Shown here one piece after another: positions 1 to 11,735 of a stretch of 64,000 nt of DNA. This DNA is from Schizochytrium sp. TIO01 (Eukaryota; Sar; Bigyra; Thraustochytrida; Thraustochytriidae), in NCBI GenBank assembly GCA_004764695.1, contig SMSO01000025.1, positions 5,076,362 to 5,140,361 of the forward strand, given 5' to 3'. A program made the translations under genes and the position numbers. Positions within the stretch are counted from its first letter, which is position 1, and every line of letters starts with the position of its first letter. The notes beneath the pieces are model-generated. The model was not told the origin of the DNA. It did not search any database and saw only the letters and a list, made by a program, of their open reading frames with translations.

Positions 1-512
1 CGAATTTATACACGAACTCAGATCCTCTCAATAAATCTCATCGAGAGAATACTCAATCAGACACGCTGCGCTATAAAGACCCTCAAATAGTTTTCCGAGG
101 TAAACACGCATGCTCGATTCTGACTTCAGTCAATTTTCATATCATCAACCGAAATGGGTCTGCCATGTTACCTAATTCTCCTACACCACAGAGACTGTCC
201 TCGTGCATTCATTACGGAATAGCTTTCTCGCAAACTCCATCTCATCGGGCACCAACATCTTTATCTATTGCCTGCCGAGGGAGGAAATTAATATAACGCT
301 CTTCTTGATTATGATATCTAGGCCGATGTATTCTGCCATTCTTGTAGTGAAGTGAAGATCTGATTCTAAAAATCGCCTCTTGGTCTTAGCTGACCGAAGG
401 CAGGTTTTTCCAGTGTGTCTCCACAGCAGTTCTCTAACTGCCACTAAAGCCCAATAGAACGAACGCATTGGAATTTTTGAATTTGCAAAAGTCAATTGAA
501 GGAGAGCGGAGC
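1..512. other. Left-edge intergenic DNA, no gene supported
   Basis: I see no convincing gene here. Minus-strand open frames in this stretch have no recognisable domain. A short minus-strand frame ending near position 30 could be the last exon of a gene, but it is only about 30 codons long. The segment just before 513 would hold the promoter and 5' UTR of the helicase gene; no clear TATA element was identified. Confidence 0.5.
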
Positions 513-3500
513 ATGAGCGTGCGCGTATACGAGGTCGTATACACGAAGCAAAAGCAACAGAAGCGCAAGGTAAGTCCATGCGACAAGCACCGGGCACTGT
601 GAGGTACTCAATACTGACAACCACTGGGAGCTTGGCACACCGAGAGGGTGATGCTGACAATATTGACGATGGCTAGAGATGGAGCGATGGGTTCGTGAAA
701 GTCTCAGCGGAACGCAAGAAGTTGATTCTCTATGCTGCTAGCGAAGAGCAGCCTGGTCCAGAGGTCGCGCTGAGAGGTCGCGTGCTTGACGAACTGTTCG
801 TGCAGGACGTGGAGAACCTGGAGGAGGAGATTGAGTTTGAAAAGTTCCTCGTGGAAATTGGTTCCCGCGTTCACTTTGAGAGTGCAGTGATCTCAACAGA
901 AAGTACTGCAGGCGCTGAGAATGAGCAAGTCTCTGCAAAACAAACCCCAGCTAAACCTAGTATGACTGGCTCTCAGCGAGGGTTGCGACAGCAACCTCCT
1001 CTTTTCTCCGGATCACTGCGAAGACCAACGATTTCAAATCAATATTGCAGCCAAAGCCGAAGTGAGAAGTGCCATCAAGAACCTCAAGACTTCGTCGGGA
1101 GGTATAGACCAATACCTCCATCGTCAATCCCAGTCGCAACAGAGCCTTCTCAGTTGCGAGGCAATTCACTTGCAGCAAGGGGATTTCAACGCAACCGTCT
1201 TGGAGCTGCACTTCCAGCTTCGACTCCTGCTCAAGGCTCATCGAGAGGGCAGGAGAACGTGACAAACTACATACCGGAAGCTACTAAAGAAGCCCCGCGA
1301 AACATTATGCCAAGGATGGCTATGCCAGGGCCTTCTGGGACGACATGCACATCAGGCGACCTTCTTGAGCTGATGGGGTTCGAAGAACCCTCAAGTGTGG
1401 ACGAAAACAAATCTAATCTTTCCAATGCAGACCCTCCTTCCCGCTGTACCGAAGAAGAAGTGGTAGATTCGCCGATAAAACCAAGCAAAATGGATTTTAA
1501 GAATGCGCGTTCTATTCCTGCTCCTGTACGTGGCGCTTTCAAGAAACCAAGGTCCAACGGAACACCAAGCCCAACACCTTTGGCTAAGCCACGTCCTGTT
1601 TCAAATAATTCACAATCCAATGACAGCACCGCGAGTCGCATTAACAAAGGCCCATCTTCAGGTCCAAGATGCTTTCCCCAAGACCTTCTACCTGAAGGCA
1701 CGCTTCGCCTTAATCTTCGATTTCGACAGACAGGACCCTGGGACACGAATCGTAAGATTTTTCACCAATTGCCCTCTGCGCATGCGTCTAGTGCTGAGCA
1801 TATGCATAATTTCCAGAGTACCTCTATAGCCATCATGACAGAAGAAATCCAAGCAAGTCTCGATGATTTCTTTGAGTTTCTCTCTAGAACAGGACCCCAG
1901 CGAACACAGGCTCGATATGATGAAAAGTGCACGCTGTACCGGACTCAGCCCAAAAGTGCACAGATGCAAAGGAAGTTCAAAAAGAAAGGCAACAAGTCGC
2001 GTGGAGGCTATAGCAAAAGAGGAGACTATGATAATACTGCTGAAGCCGAGGTTTTGGAGGATGACGAAGACGATAGTGATGAAGATGGGGGTCCTGTGGA
2101 CGAAGTCAAGAAGCCGCGCATTTTTTTAAACTCAGCTCGTTTACGAGAGAATCATAATGCGCGCAAGGCTTGCCGTTATGGCGATCTATGGTTTGTATCA
2201 CGAAACCCATTCTTCTATGGTAATGGCGAGAAAGAAATCGAAGTTTGGATCTTCCAATCCGTGTGGCATGGGCCAACTGCAGAAGGTGTACTCGAGGTTG
2301 TTCCGATTTCAGAAAACTTTGATCCACGTCGTGTATCCTCAAATTGGCAGCACAAAACTCGAGCATATGCTTTGTTTGGGCCCAACTTGGATCACAAGGT
2401 AGCCATGGCTCGTGTACTCACCGAGATGGGACCACATAGCCTGCCCATATACCCCTCTCTTGTTCTACCTCAGGCGCGTTTACAGCCGGCTAAAGGGATG
2501 TTCCCAGGGGATTCTCGTGCAAAAGAAATTTCTGAGTGTCTCTTTGAGCAGACGGTAAAGGATTTTCAACTTAATGAAGATCAAACACAGGTGCTTCGAC
2601 AAACACAAAAGTGGTTGACAGCTGAGCAAGCAGATCCTGTTGTACTTGTACATGGTGCTTACGGCTCTGGTAAGACACAATTGTCTGTGGCTACTATTAT
2701 GTATCTCACCAAGGTCTTGGATACCTTGGGTGATCAAAGCTTTCGCATTTGTGTTGCTGCTGCGACAAATGTCGCTGTCGATAATGTTCTCAAAGCATTG
2801 AAGCGTCGAGGTTTCCTTGCATTTAGTCGTGTTGGAAGCATTCGTAATATGGATCAAGAGCTTCTGGAACATATATTGCACTATAATGAACGTGGCCTTG
2901 CTGCCGCTGTGCAGGAGGCGCGCACGCAACTCTCTGAAATGATGAATAGTGACACAGGTTCTTCTGCAGGGTTATCGGTTGATCAGTCAACGACCTCGCA
3001 ATCGCGAAGACAAGCCACTCAAGCAATTAGGAAAGCTCTTCGCCATCTGGAGCACACCGCCTTACCAAAGCTCGCCAAAGAGCAACAAGAGCGCGAGAGC
3101 TCATTTCGTGTGGTTGGTGTAACGTGTTGTAGTGCCTCTCGCAATTATCTAATGCAAACGTTCGAGAAACCAGGTGTCCGCACAATTTGTCTTCTTGATG
3201 AGGCAGCTCAAGCAGTGGAGGCTCTTACCATGCTTCCTTTGGTCCGTAGCCATGCAGAGTTTGCAATGATGGTTGGCGACCCGTTGCAACTACCTCCTGT
3301 GACAGCGACCCGTGGAGGGAATTCTAAACTTCTTCAAAACAACACTGTATATGCAGATGGAGCAACATCATTATTTGAACGACTGAGCCGGCTTGGTCGA
3401 GATCCGGTTCGTCTCACGGTGCAATATCGTTGTCACCCGTCCATCAGTGATATCTCGAGTAAACTGTTTTACGAAAGTGGCGTGCGCACTGGCATTACTG

Positions 3501-4066
3501 CAGGAGACCGCCAAGCCTTAGTCGCGGGCCTTCCTGCTGCTGGATTTTATGACGTTGCACAGACTCACGAGATGCGTACTGATAATGGGTCCTTTGTGAA
3601 CGATCGTGAACAGACCTTGGTATGTATGATGGTTCTGAAACTTGTTGAAGCAGGAATTCGTCCGGAGCAGATTGGTGCGATTGCATTATATCGAGCTCAA
3701 GCTTTGGCTATCGAAAAAAGGCTGGATGAGAGCGGCCGTGCTCATGGGGTTGCCGTATCAACCGTGGATGCTTTCCAAGGTGCAGAACGAGATATCATAA
3801 TTATTTCGACATGCAGAACTACAGGCCCGGGATTCACAGCTTGCCCACGACGTGTGAATGTAATGATTACAAGGGCACGGCACCACTTAATGATTTTAGG
3901 ACAGCATTCTGCCTTATCTGGGTCAAAGCTCTGGCGAGATGTACTGAAGGAGTGCGAGACCAACGTTCCCTTGGAGGCGGTACTTGAACGCCTGGCTGAT
4001 GCTGCTCAAGAGGCAATGTATGAGCCGGATGAGGATGAAGAAAATGAAGCAGCCGCGTTTCTGTAA
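513..4066 (+). CDS. ZGRF1-type superfamily 1 helicase, two exons
   Basis: Predicted SF1 (UPF1/DNA2/SETX clade) helicase of about 1148 residues, exons 513-569 and 677-4066. The longest open frame starts at a GTG at 695 with a stop just upstream. An ATG at 513 opens a 19-codon exon ending in a GTAAGT donor, which splices in phase at an AG at 675-676 into RWSDGFVKV. This rebuilds the N-terminal domain of ZGRF1 proteins (short beta-rich DUF2439-like module, residues 1-85). Residues about 90-500 are low complexity and Ser/Pro-rich, with a Lys-rich then acidic stretch near 460-500. The helicase core follows: Walker A GAYGSGKTQ (about 679), DEAAQ (about 860), GDPLQLPP (about 887), QYRCHP (about 935), VDAFQGAERD (about 1049), ITRARHH (about 1082), then an acidic tail. 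The family unwinds DNA or RNA; human ZGRF1 acts in recombination repair. No GRF zinc finger was seen. It converges with the ARS2 gene, 504 bp between stops. Confidence 0.85.
570..676 (+). other. Intron 1 of the ZGRF1-like helicase gene
   Basis: Phase-0, 107-nt intron with donor GTAAGT at 570 and acceptor TAG at 674-676; the acceptor TAG is also the in-frame stop that truncates the downstream open frame. CTGAC-like branch candidates (ctgacaatattgac) lie about 20 nt upstream of the acceptor. Joining restores the DUF2439-like domain. Confidence 0.8.
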
Positions 4067-4570
4067 TCTTTCGTTGCAAAAGCTGATGCCAGGCACGGTC
4101 AATGCTCAAAATGTAGGTTCTATATCAAAGTATATTCATCTTTTCTTTTTTTTTCCTTTCAAATTTTAAAAGTGAATGTTTTCAAGCTCTGGTAATTCTA
4201 TGTGATGCTTCAGGACTAAACAGTATACACCCAATTGCAATGTCTCAATCAAAGTGGATGCTGATTAGAACCTTGAATTTTTAAATTGTCAATCGTCGTT
4301 TAACTCTAGAGGTACCTACGAGGTATGCTGAACTGAGGGCTAGAGACTGGCATTTACTTTTCCAAGTCAACCCACGCTAATGACCATAGAAAGCAGCATA
4401 TGTAGAGATTCAATTATCTTACTCCAAAATGCATGAAACTGAACATGGAATTAGCTAAAAACAGAATTGTGCACAAAGAATTCTTGAGTTCTATTACAGA
4501 TGGAAGTACATACTAAAATAGAAGGAGAGACATGACAAAAGTTGTTCTTAACTTGTTTGGTATACTTTAT
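4067..4570. other. Convergent intergenic region between helicase and ARS2 genes
   Basis: AT-rich DNA between two facing stop codons, holding both 3' UTRs. No open frame with a recognisable product. It contains one copy of the recurrent 9-mer GGTACCTAC at 4311. Confidence 0.5.
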
Positions 4571-6946
4571 TTAAAGGTCTGAGTAGTCAATTACGGTGCG
4601 AAATTTGCGAGGCGGGGCAGGGGCATTGGAGGACAAGTTGTCTTTGGTGCCAGACGGTCCATCAGGTCCATCGCCAAAGTGAGCCTGATAATAGGAACGA
4701 TCCTTAGGCTTTGCGTATTCGGGTATTGGCGGAAGCGGCTTGTCATCAGCTTCAAGGAACTCCTGGCGAACGATTTCGCGAACAGCCTTGACGCGAGCCG
4801 CATTAACGTGCTCCGCCTGTTTTGTGCGGATGTGCTTGTGCACGAATGACTCTGATGCAAAGCGTTTAAACGGAGGGAGCAGGCATCGGTACTTGCCTTT
4901 TTCCTCAAAGCGTGTCTGTGATTTGCAAAATTCTTCCTCAGCTTCGTCCATGAGCTTTTGTGCGCGCTCAATCTTTGCTGCACGTGCATCGCGCTCCGCC
5001 TGGACCTTTTCGGGTTGGAAGCGCTCGAGCCAGGAGGTCACAGCCTCATCGACGTTGCGAAGGTAGGTGGATTTGCGAGGCTCAAGAATCTCCTTGAGCG
5101 CAGCAATGAAGGTGTCTTCATCTGCATCGGCTCCGGTCTTTTCTTTCGCAGCCTCAATATCTGCCCAACCGGTCTTGAGTATGTCATCTCCAGGAATGTG
5201 CCGCAGGTACGGCAACATATTAAGCTGGATCATCTCTCCTTGGGAAACATACATGCGATGTCCGTAGTAGCAGGTAAGGTGAACGTGGCGAAGGTATCCA
5301 ATGATAAGATCGAGTTCTCTGCGCTGACGCGCAAGCTCACGGTCCTTCTCACTGACAGCAGCGCTTTTGTTTCCCTCGTCAGCGTCGTTTTTGTTATTAC
5401 TGGCGTTGTCTTCATTGTCTTCATTGTAATCGTTACTGCCAGACCGCTGGGAGCTAGTCTTGGTACCGGCAGAGTTGAAGGCGTCTTCCAGAGCCTCCTG
5501 CGCAGCAGGCGCCTTGAGGAAAGCATCGAGGCCGTCTTCGACCCTACGTGCCTGGTCAAGAATGTGAGCTACAGCACGAGCCTGTGCAAGATCAATTTTG
5601 ATACGGGCTGGACTGGATACCTCCTTAAAGGCAAAACGGTTACCCAATAGGCGTCGCTCTAAAACAGTAAGTTCAACTTCCTCAGGATCCGCTCCTGGCG
5701 TCGTTGGTGTGGCCTTCGCAATAACTTTGCCCTCCACTCGCAGGGCCTCCGCGGAATCTTTGCTGTCAAAGACCACCCAGGCGTCCCTGTTAAAAAGGTT
5801 CCGGCCACCACTCTTGCGCGAGGCTGCTGCTCCCGCCGCTGATGCTGAAGACGACATGGATGACGACCCTCCTGCAGCGGAAGACTGTTTCTCCAGGAGT
5901 AGGGGTTCTCCCACAAGGATCTCGAGGTCCGTAGAGATTTCTTCCCTGGGGTTCTCGGAATCTGTATTCTTAATCTTTCCAAGAGTTTCCTTGACGGCAG
6001 TTGTCAAGGAGTTTGTCGTAACTGAAGGCGGCACCCTCGGGATAAATACCACAAACTTGTCGGCGAGAGGGTCTCCAACAGCCTTGCCAATCTTTGCCTT
6101 GCGTCGAGGCTCTGGAACCGCGTCAAGTACAGGGCAAACATTCTCAAGATCAGCTATGCCTTTCGCATCCCGAAGTCGCGCCGCTTCCGCTGCTGCGTGT
6201 TTTTCCAAGCCTTCTTCGAGTGCCTTGACTCGGGTAACGTCGTACCTACTCAAGAACCACTCTTCGGCACCATGCGCCTCAAAGTATTCGCTCGCTGCTT
6301 TGGCTTGCCATCCTTCCACGTACGCTTGATACCCTGATTCTGATACTGGCAGACGGTTGTTCTCTTGCTGTCTCGCCCACGCTGAAAACGACCACAATGG
6401 ATCCACCTCACGTCCATCGCTGGTTGTCGCAGATGCTCGATCTCCCAAACCGCTTCCATGTCCATTCCCACGCTCAGAGCCGCGGTCTCCTCGGCGCCGC
6501 TTGGATGCCCTACCTCCGCTACGACTTCTCCTCGAGGAGTTCCTCATCGACGATCTTTCTCTTGAAGGACTGCGCTGTCTTCTGGAGATCCTCGACCATG
6601 ATCTAGATCTGGATCTGGACCTGCGTGAGTCTCCTCGTTGGTCTCGAGTATCACGGTTGTCCCGAGAATCCCGATGATCGCGAGAGTCACGATAGTCTCG
6701 AATGTCTCTAGAGTCCCTGGAATCCCGAGGATCATTGTCACCTCTGCGCTGGTGGTGGTAGTCTCGACCGTGCCTCCGCTGCCGTGCAGGTGGCGACCGT
6801 GAGGACCTGCGGCGCCGCTGTTGGTGCCGGTTGCGTCTGGAGGAGGTCGCAGAAGAAGCTGAGTGGCTCCTTGAAGAAGCTGAGGACCCTGCAGAGGGGC
6901 TACGGCTTCGCCGCCGCGGCGAAACCGACCCGTCGCGAGACCTCAT
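4571..6946 (-). CDS. SERRATE/ARS2 (SRRT) RNA-processing scaffold
   Basis: Predicted 791-residue nuclear RNA effector. ARS2/SERRATE proteins bridge the cap-binding complex to microRNA processing, 3' end formation and RNA decay. The start is the ATG at 6946, since the open frame's first start-like codon is a TTG two codons upstream. Order of parts: an Arg/Ser-rich N-terminus (about 1-150) with runs of RDS/RDN/RDH repeats and RSRSRS blocks; a conserved N-terminal segment beginning PLWSFSAW (about 185-270); a central acidic linker (DYNEDNEDNASNN); a helical segment LDLIIGYLRHVHLTCYYGHR (about 540-565); a C2H2-like finger region YRCLLPPFKRFASESFVHKH (about 685-705); and PLPPIPEYAKP followed by a short acidic C-terminus ending DYSDL. 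The finger keeps one Cys and the HKH pair but lacks an obvious second Cys. Strong family match by order and spacing; exact partners are inferred. Confidence 0.85.
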   Translation of the reverse strand: MRSRDGSVSPRRRSRSPSAGSSASSRSHSASSATSSRRNRHQQRRRRSSRSPPARQRRHGRDYHHQRRGDNDPRDSRDSRDIRDYRDSRDHRDSRDNRDTRDQRGDSRRSRSRSRSWSRISRRQRSPSRERSSMRNSSRRSRSGGRASKRRRGDRGSERGNGHGSGLGDRASATTSDGREVDPLWSFSAWARQQENNRLPVSESGYQAYVEGWQAKAASEYFEAHGAEEWFLSRYDVTRVKALEEGLEKHAAAEAARLRDAKGIADLENVCPVLDAVPEPRRKAKIGKAVGDPLADKFVVFIPRVPPSVTTNSLTTAVKETLGKIKNTDSENPREEISTDLEILVGEPLLLEKQSSAAGGSSSMSSSASAAGAAASRKSGGRNLFNRDAWVVFDSKDSAEALRVEGKVIAKATPTTPGADPEEVELTVLERRLLGNRFAFKEVSSPARIKIDLAQARAVAHILDQARRVEDGLDAFLKAPAAQEALEDAFNSAGTKTSSQRSGSNDYNEDNEDNASNNKNDADEGNKSAAVSEKDRELARQRRELDLIIGYLRHVHLTCYYGHRMYVSQGEMIQLNMLPYLRHIPGDDILKTGWADIEAAKEKTGADADEDTFIAALKEILEPRKSTYLRNVDEAVTSWLERFQPEKVQAERDARAAKIERAQKLMDEAEEEFCKSQTRFEEKGKYRCLLPPFKRFASESFVHKHIRTKQAEHVNAARVKAVREIVRQEFLEADDKPLPPIPEYAKPKDRSYYQAHFGDGPDGPSGTKDNLSSNAPAPPRKFRTVIDYSDL

Positions 6947-9900
6947 GACCAAATAGGTGAATCCTCAACGACGGCCACCACTGTCCTCGGAGACAGGCCC
7001 TCGATGCGCCGGGGAGGCCCTCCTCCCGGCACGCAGACACACGCCTCCGGCAAAAACGAGACGAGTTAAACGCCTCAAATGCCCTGCGCCGAGGCCAGCG
7101 CCGCCAACGAGCGAGCGCACTTGCTTCGCTTTCTGCCGCCGCTTGGAGTTTGATTTCGATTTTTATTCGTCTCATTCTCCATTATACGTACCTTCTACGG
7201 ATTTCTTTACCTCTCTTTCTTAGGATCACAGTTGGCTAATGTTATCACTAATGTTATCACTGGTCCTGTGGCAAAACATCATTCGCGAGATCATTCATTC
7301 CTTCATTCATGCGTTCATTCGTTCATTCGTTAATCCTTCGTCCATCATCCATCCACTGTGGCCACTTTCAATTACCCCCAATCTTCGGATTGGTGTCCAG
7401 GCCCACGCTCAAGCTTCTCTAGCCCTCGTATCGCTCGCGGCACTGCAGACCGTGGAATGTTTGGCTCCTCCTGCTAATAACAAACAACGAAGATGATTGT
7501 TGCTTTTGCGGTTTCTGTGGATTAGGGGACTCCTGAGTTGTCATTCGCAATACGCTGGTTCATAATTCCTGGGCAAGTTAAGGGGAGACATCGGAGCAGA
7601 ACCCTCTGGATTGAGGTCTGCCAGCGGACCCCAGAACTGCTATTTTGACGCGAGTTGGGAGCAATCTCGCCTCGAAAGGACTTAGTCGGTTTTTTCCCTT
7701 TCTTCGCAGGTCGATGACTGGAGTCCTTGTACTAAGAGTACTACGGGTACCTACCTACTTTAGCGTAACGACCAATGCCATGCCTGGTAGCAGATGGAAA
7801 CGATTAGGTAGACAGACAAATCTACATTGAGGACCGCGGGCAAGGCAGTGCCAGCTATGCAGCAGTGCGGCGGTGGATTTCAACAACGAGCACATAATCT
7901 GAGAGCACAGATTGAATTGATTGTGGACGACTGAGTTGATACAAGCGAATGGGATGGTGAAACTTCACGTAGATCTGTAAAGGTCAAGGGAGGCCGCAAC
8001 CAATTTGGATATTCTGAAAGTTGCCTATCGGTGGTCAATCATTATGAACCAAGAGCGTGAGACGGGCGGGTGACTTGCTGCGCAAGGGAGGACACCATTC
8101 GTTTATGCCTGTCGTCTTGATTTTTTGTGGGCAGTGAAAGTGATACTTCTCGTTTCTTGACTCGCTTCCTTTCTCTGAGTCGCTACTATAATTTAGAATA
8201 GAGCTTGAAGCGGAAAAGCGAGCAGGCAAGTAGTCTTTCTGTCTATATCTTTCCTGTTCTTCTTAAAGTTAATACTTGCTCGCCTTAGGAGAGAATCTAT
8301 AAGACTGGTTTCCACAGATGAGTCAAGACATTCTTAACTTGGCAAAATCAAGTTCTGGTACATTACCTATGAATTAATATCAGGAATTTGCTTTAAAACG
8401 ACACCAGAACACCGCTAAAATACAAAATCAAGCTGCACATAAAGGAAGCATCGGTTTGCCTCCTGCACTGCATTTTCTGCTTTGGATGGTCATGAAAATG
8501 ACAGCATGTTGTTTTGCCCCCCTTTCCAAATCCATGCAAGTTGGCTGGCTGTTTCTAAGATAAAACTGAGAAACGTTAATCACGATTGACTTACAACCAC
8601 GGCATCAGAATACATATTTAGAGATGCAGTAATTGCTGTGAGGATCATATTTTTTCCTTTTCAACTTCGATAGTAAAGACAGTAGCAACCGAAAATGATG
8701 GAACGAGCAACTTTATTGCTATTGCAATAAGAGGGACGCATGAGTCAAATAATTGTTCATAACGTTTTACCTATTGTACATTAAGAAAAGGGAAAAGTTC
8801 ACTTAAATGCCAATAATCGCAATATAGTCTGCAATAGACGCTGCGGCCAATGTGGCCCGACTTCTGTCTTTAAATAAAGACTGATTACAATGATACCAAA
8901 TAGGTGGTTTGAACTTCTCAGCTTCTAAATAGGGTCTGCAAGCTTCTCTTTAACTATACTTATGACGAAGTGGCGAAGATGCTGCAATGTTCAGTACAAC
9001 GTCACTAGCCAGTAATTTGAGTTAAGCTCGTTATTTATACGAACGCACGCCATATTATTCTTTGAGTGTACTTGCAACATCGATTTTCCGTGCTTTTTCA
9101 CGAGCCCATAAGAACAAATATGGGAATTGAGGCTCAAACCGATACAGGAACATGTTTGTGTTTAAAGTAAAAAGAAAAAACAAGTTTCTTTACCTAAATT
9201 GAAGCATAAAATGGAAAATCCTCGGATAGTCTCACCGTCAAAAAAATAAATAAAAAATCAAATGTCTCCCGGATGAAATTAAGATTTATCATGGATTGCT
9301 CAAGATGATGTTCTCTTTTTATACACTCGCAATCAGCACGATAGAAGTGCTGGACGAAGCACCTGCATCAGGTTGTTTACACCAATAGAGAGTCGCCCGG
9401 GCTATTCGTAAAAGATTTAAACAACTCGCAGCAAAGACGTTCTGTCAAGACGCTCATTCAGACTAGTTGACCTATGCCATCAACTTGGGGTTCGTGCTTT
9501 TCAATAGTTTGCTAGAGTCTGCCTACCTGCCTTTGGAGAACGGAAAGTTTGCATGAGTAAGCAGTACACCTCGACTCGCTTTCTACAGGGGAGTCGTTTG
9601 TTCGTTCTTCTAGTATCAGTTTTTGTTTCTATGCCTTGTTTAGTCTTTGTCACTGCATTTGGGCGTTTCTTTTGACTAATTAGCGGAAATGGCCTATGTA
9701 TTTGGGGGGTCATCTGTTCGAAAATGACAAACCTGGTCACGTTGCTAACTATAGCACGCTGCTCTCAACCTTATCAAGGTTCTTCCTTTTTCTTTCATTA
9801 GAAAAAAGAAAGAAAGAAGAAAGAAAAAAGAAAGAAGAATGGAAATGAGCCTTTGAAAAAGAAAAGAAAGGAAAAGAAAACAGGACACTAGCATGTAAGC

Positions 9901-10647
9901 TAATTCATTGTGAGAATGCCGAGAATGCCGCGTTTGAGTCACTAACAAACTATCTTGTTCTTCGCTTTCAGGAATGGAAATAACAAAACTATTTTTTGTT
10001 TCGGGAATCGAACAAAAGTGAAGTCTACATGTTGATGGTGATATATAGGGCGCTTCATCATGGAACTTGTGCGGGCCTGAAATAATGTCTTTCAGAAACA
10101 TGTGTCTGTGTCTTGTTCAGTAGAATTGGAAGTCTTACAGTAGTGCAAGAGTGCCTTGGCGTCTTTTCTGTTCACTTTTCCTTGGTTCCTAGCGTTTTTG
10201 TTTCCAGCACGATACAACCCAACCCCGGGTGGCACGAAAAGCAATTCTCACTTCTTTGGCCAAGAGTTCCAACCTTCGAGGGTTCCCCTCACTTGTTCAA
10301 CTTCGCTCTTTCCGCGAGCTGCTCGGATTCAGGTCGCCGGATTCCATTTCATCGGCACGGGTTGGTCGCGTTGCCCGCTTGTTCTTTCACAATGCACGCC
10401 TCGCGATTCGGCCCCGTGCTGTATCCCAGTCCCCAAGTCTCCACGAATAAATAATCCCACAAATAAATAAATCCACGAGCGCCACTTCTTGGCTGCTTCA
10501 CCAATTTAATCATCGGCGAGATGCCGGCATTGCGCTCTCGTGATTCTTCCGCTCGCTCGCACAAGTGTAAGTCCACATTCGCCACTTCACTTGGCGTCAC
10601 ACTCCAAAGGCCGACTGCTCGCCTTTCCCGGCTTCTTCGCTGCGTCT
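6947..10647. other. Gene-poor region, left part
   Basis: No supported gene in about 3.7 kb. The first 300 bp would contain the ARS2 promoter and 5' UTR. Visible structure: a degenerate ATTC/CATT tract near 7290-7345, a purine-rich AAAGAAAG tract on the plus strand near 9795-9880, and a GGTACCTAC site at 7746. Open frames here are at most about 118 codons, of low complexity, and match no family I recognise. Confidence 0.5.
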
Positions 10648-10978
10648 CGACCTTCTCCAAAATTCTTCCTGGCCCTTGTGTACATGCCTACGTATAAACA
10701 TACACGTGTAAACGTCTGCGTGTGTTTCATCTCCGTCATGATCGCTCCAGCCCCGCCACAATTGTCCACGACCTCTCCAGATCAACCGCTTGGCCTTCTG
10801 TGAGCCTGTTCGACCTTCTCCAAAATTCTTCCTGGCCCTTGTGTGCATGTCTATCTATATATAAATACGCGTCTATACGTCTGCGTGTGTTTTATCTCCG
10901 CCGCGATCGCTCCAGCCCCGCCACAATTGTCCACGACTTCTCCAGATCTACTACCGCTTGGCCTTCTGTAAGCCTGTC
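10648..10978. repeat. Tandem duplication, two diverged copies of about 163-168 bp
   Basis: Copy 1 (10648-10810) and copy 2 (10811-10978) begin with the same run, cgaccttctccaaaattc, and share further blocks in order: ttcctggcccttgtg, gtctgcgtgtgttt, atcgctccagccccgcca, caattgtccacgac, ctccagat and cgcttggccttctgt. They differ mainly in the middle, where copy 2 has a tatctatatataaatac segment. Non-coding; both copies read open in one frame by chance. Confidence 0.85.
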
Positions 10979-11099
10979 GCCGGTTTTACAGGTACGTCGC
11001 CGGAGATCCTCGGGCATATTGCAGCCTAGCACCCACCTACCTGTATCGCTAGCACTGATGGCGGCACTAGCAGCACACTAGCAGGGCATAAGTCTGCGC

Positions 11100-11520
11100 A
11101 ACCCATTTTGCAATCAAGAGCGGCGCCAAGAACTTGCTCGCCCTCGAGGGCTCTCGCGGCCTGCCGAGCTAGCTAGCCGGCAGGCACCCTCGCCCAGCCG
11201 GCGGGCCAGCCAGTCAGCCAGAGGGCCAGGCCCGAGCGTGGTGCGATGGTCGCCTGTGCTGCTCTAGCTTCGCTGCGGAATCGCCGTTCTCAACTTCATC
11301 GTCCATCGCCTTTTGTGGGAAGTCCTCCCTTCGCCAAGAACCCGTCAAAGCTCCTGCCGCCACTCACGGCTGCGTGGCGCTCGCCAACGCAAGCAAGCAA
11401 GCAAGCAGGCAGGCAGGCGAGCGAGCCAGCACGCAGCTGCAGGGCCCGGAGGCTTGCTTGGCGAGGGCAGGCGAGCGAACAACTTGCTTCGGGGTCCAGA
11501 TCCGCGACTTCGACGATTGA
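11100..11520. repeat. GC-rich island with CTAG/GCAA/GCAG tetranucleotide tracts
   Basis: GC-rich stretch carrying gctagctagc, agccagtcagccag, and a tract of gcaagcaagcaagcagg changing to gcaggcaggcgagcgagc near 11391-11430. It reads open in several frames on both strands only because of the 4-bp repeats (QASKQAGRQ-type translation), so I do not call a gene. Confidence 0.6.
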
Positions 11521-11603
11521 TCTTTTGTTGGAGCACTCCATTCATTCATTGCTCATTATTGATTGAGATTATTGTTCGTGTTTTCTTTGACTTTAATTGA
11601 AAC

Positions 11604-11634
<31 letters not shown>

Positions 11635-11735
11635 ATACATAAATAAAATTAAGGTAAAGTTGTCTAAAGATTCGTATTATATGTATAATAAGTGGTACAG
11701 AAAAGAAAGAAAGAAAGAAAGAAAGAAAGAAAAGG
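11604..11735. repeat. Two tetranucleotide arrays, TAAA then GAAA
   Basis: About nine copies of TAAA/AAAT at 11604-11640, followed by AT-rich DNA and about seven copies of GAAA at 11703-11733. Simple slippage-type microsatellites. Confidence 0.9.

Noticed and set aside
4958-6677. Plus-strand frames opposite ARS2 (230, 243 and 106 codons)
   Set aside because: Antisense shadows of the ARS2 frame; the minus strand carries the family motifs.
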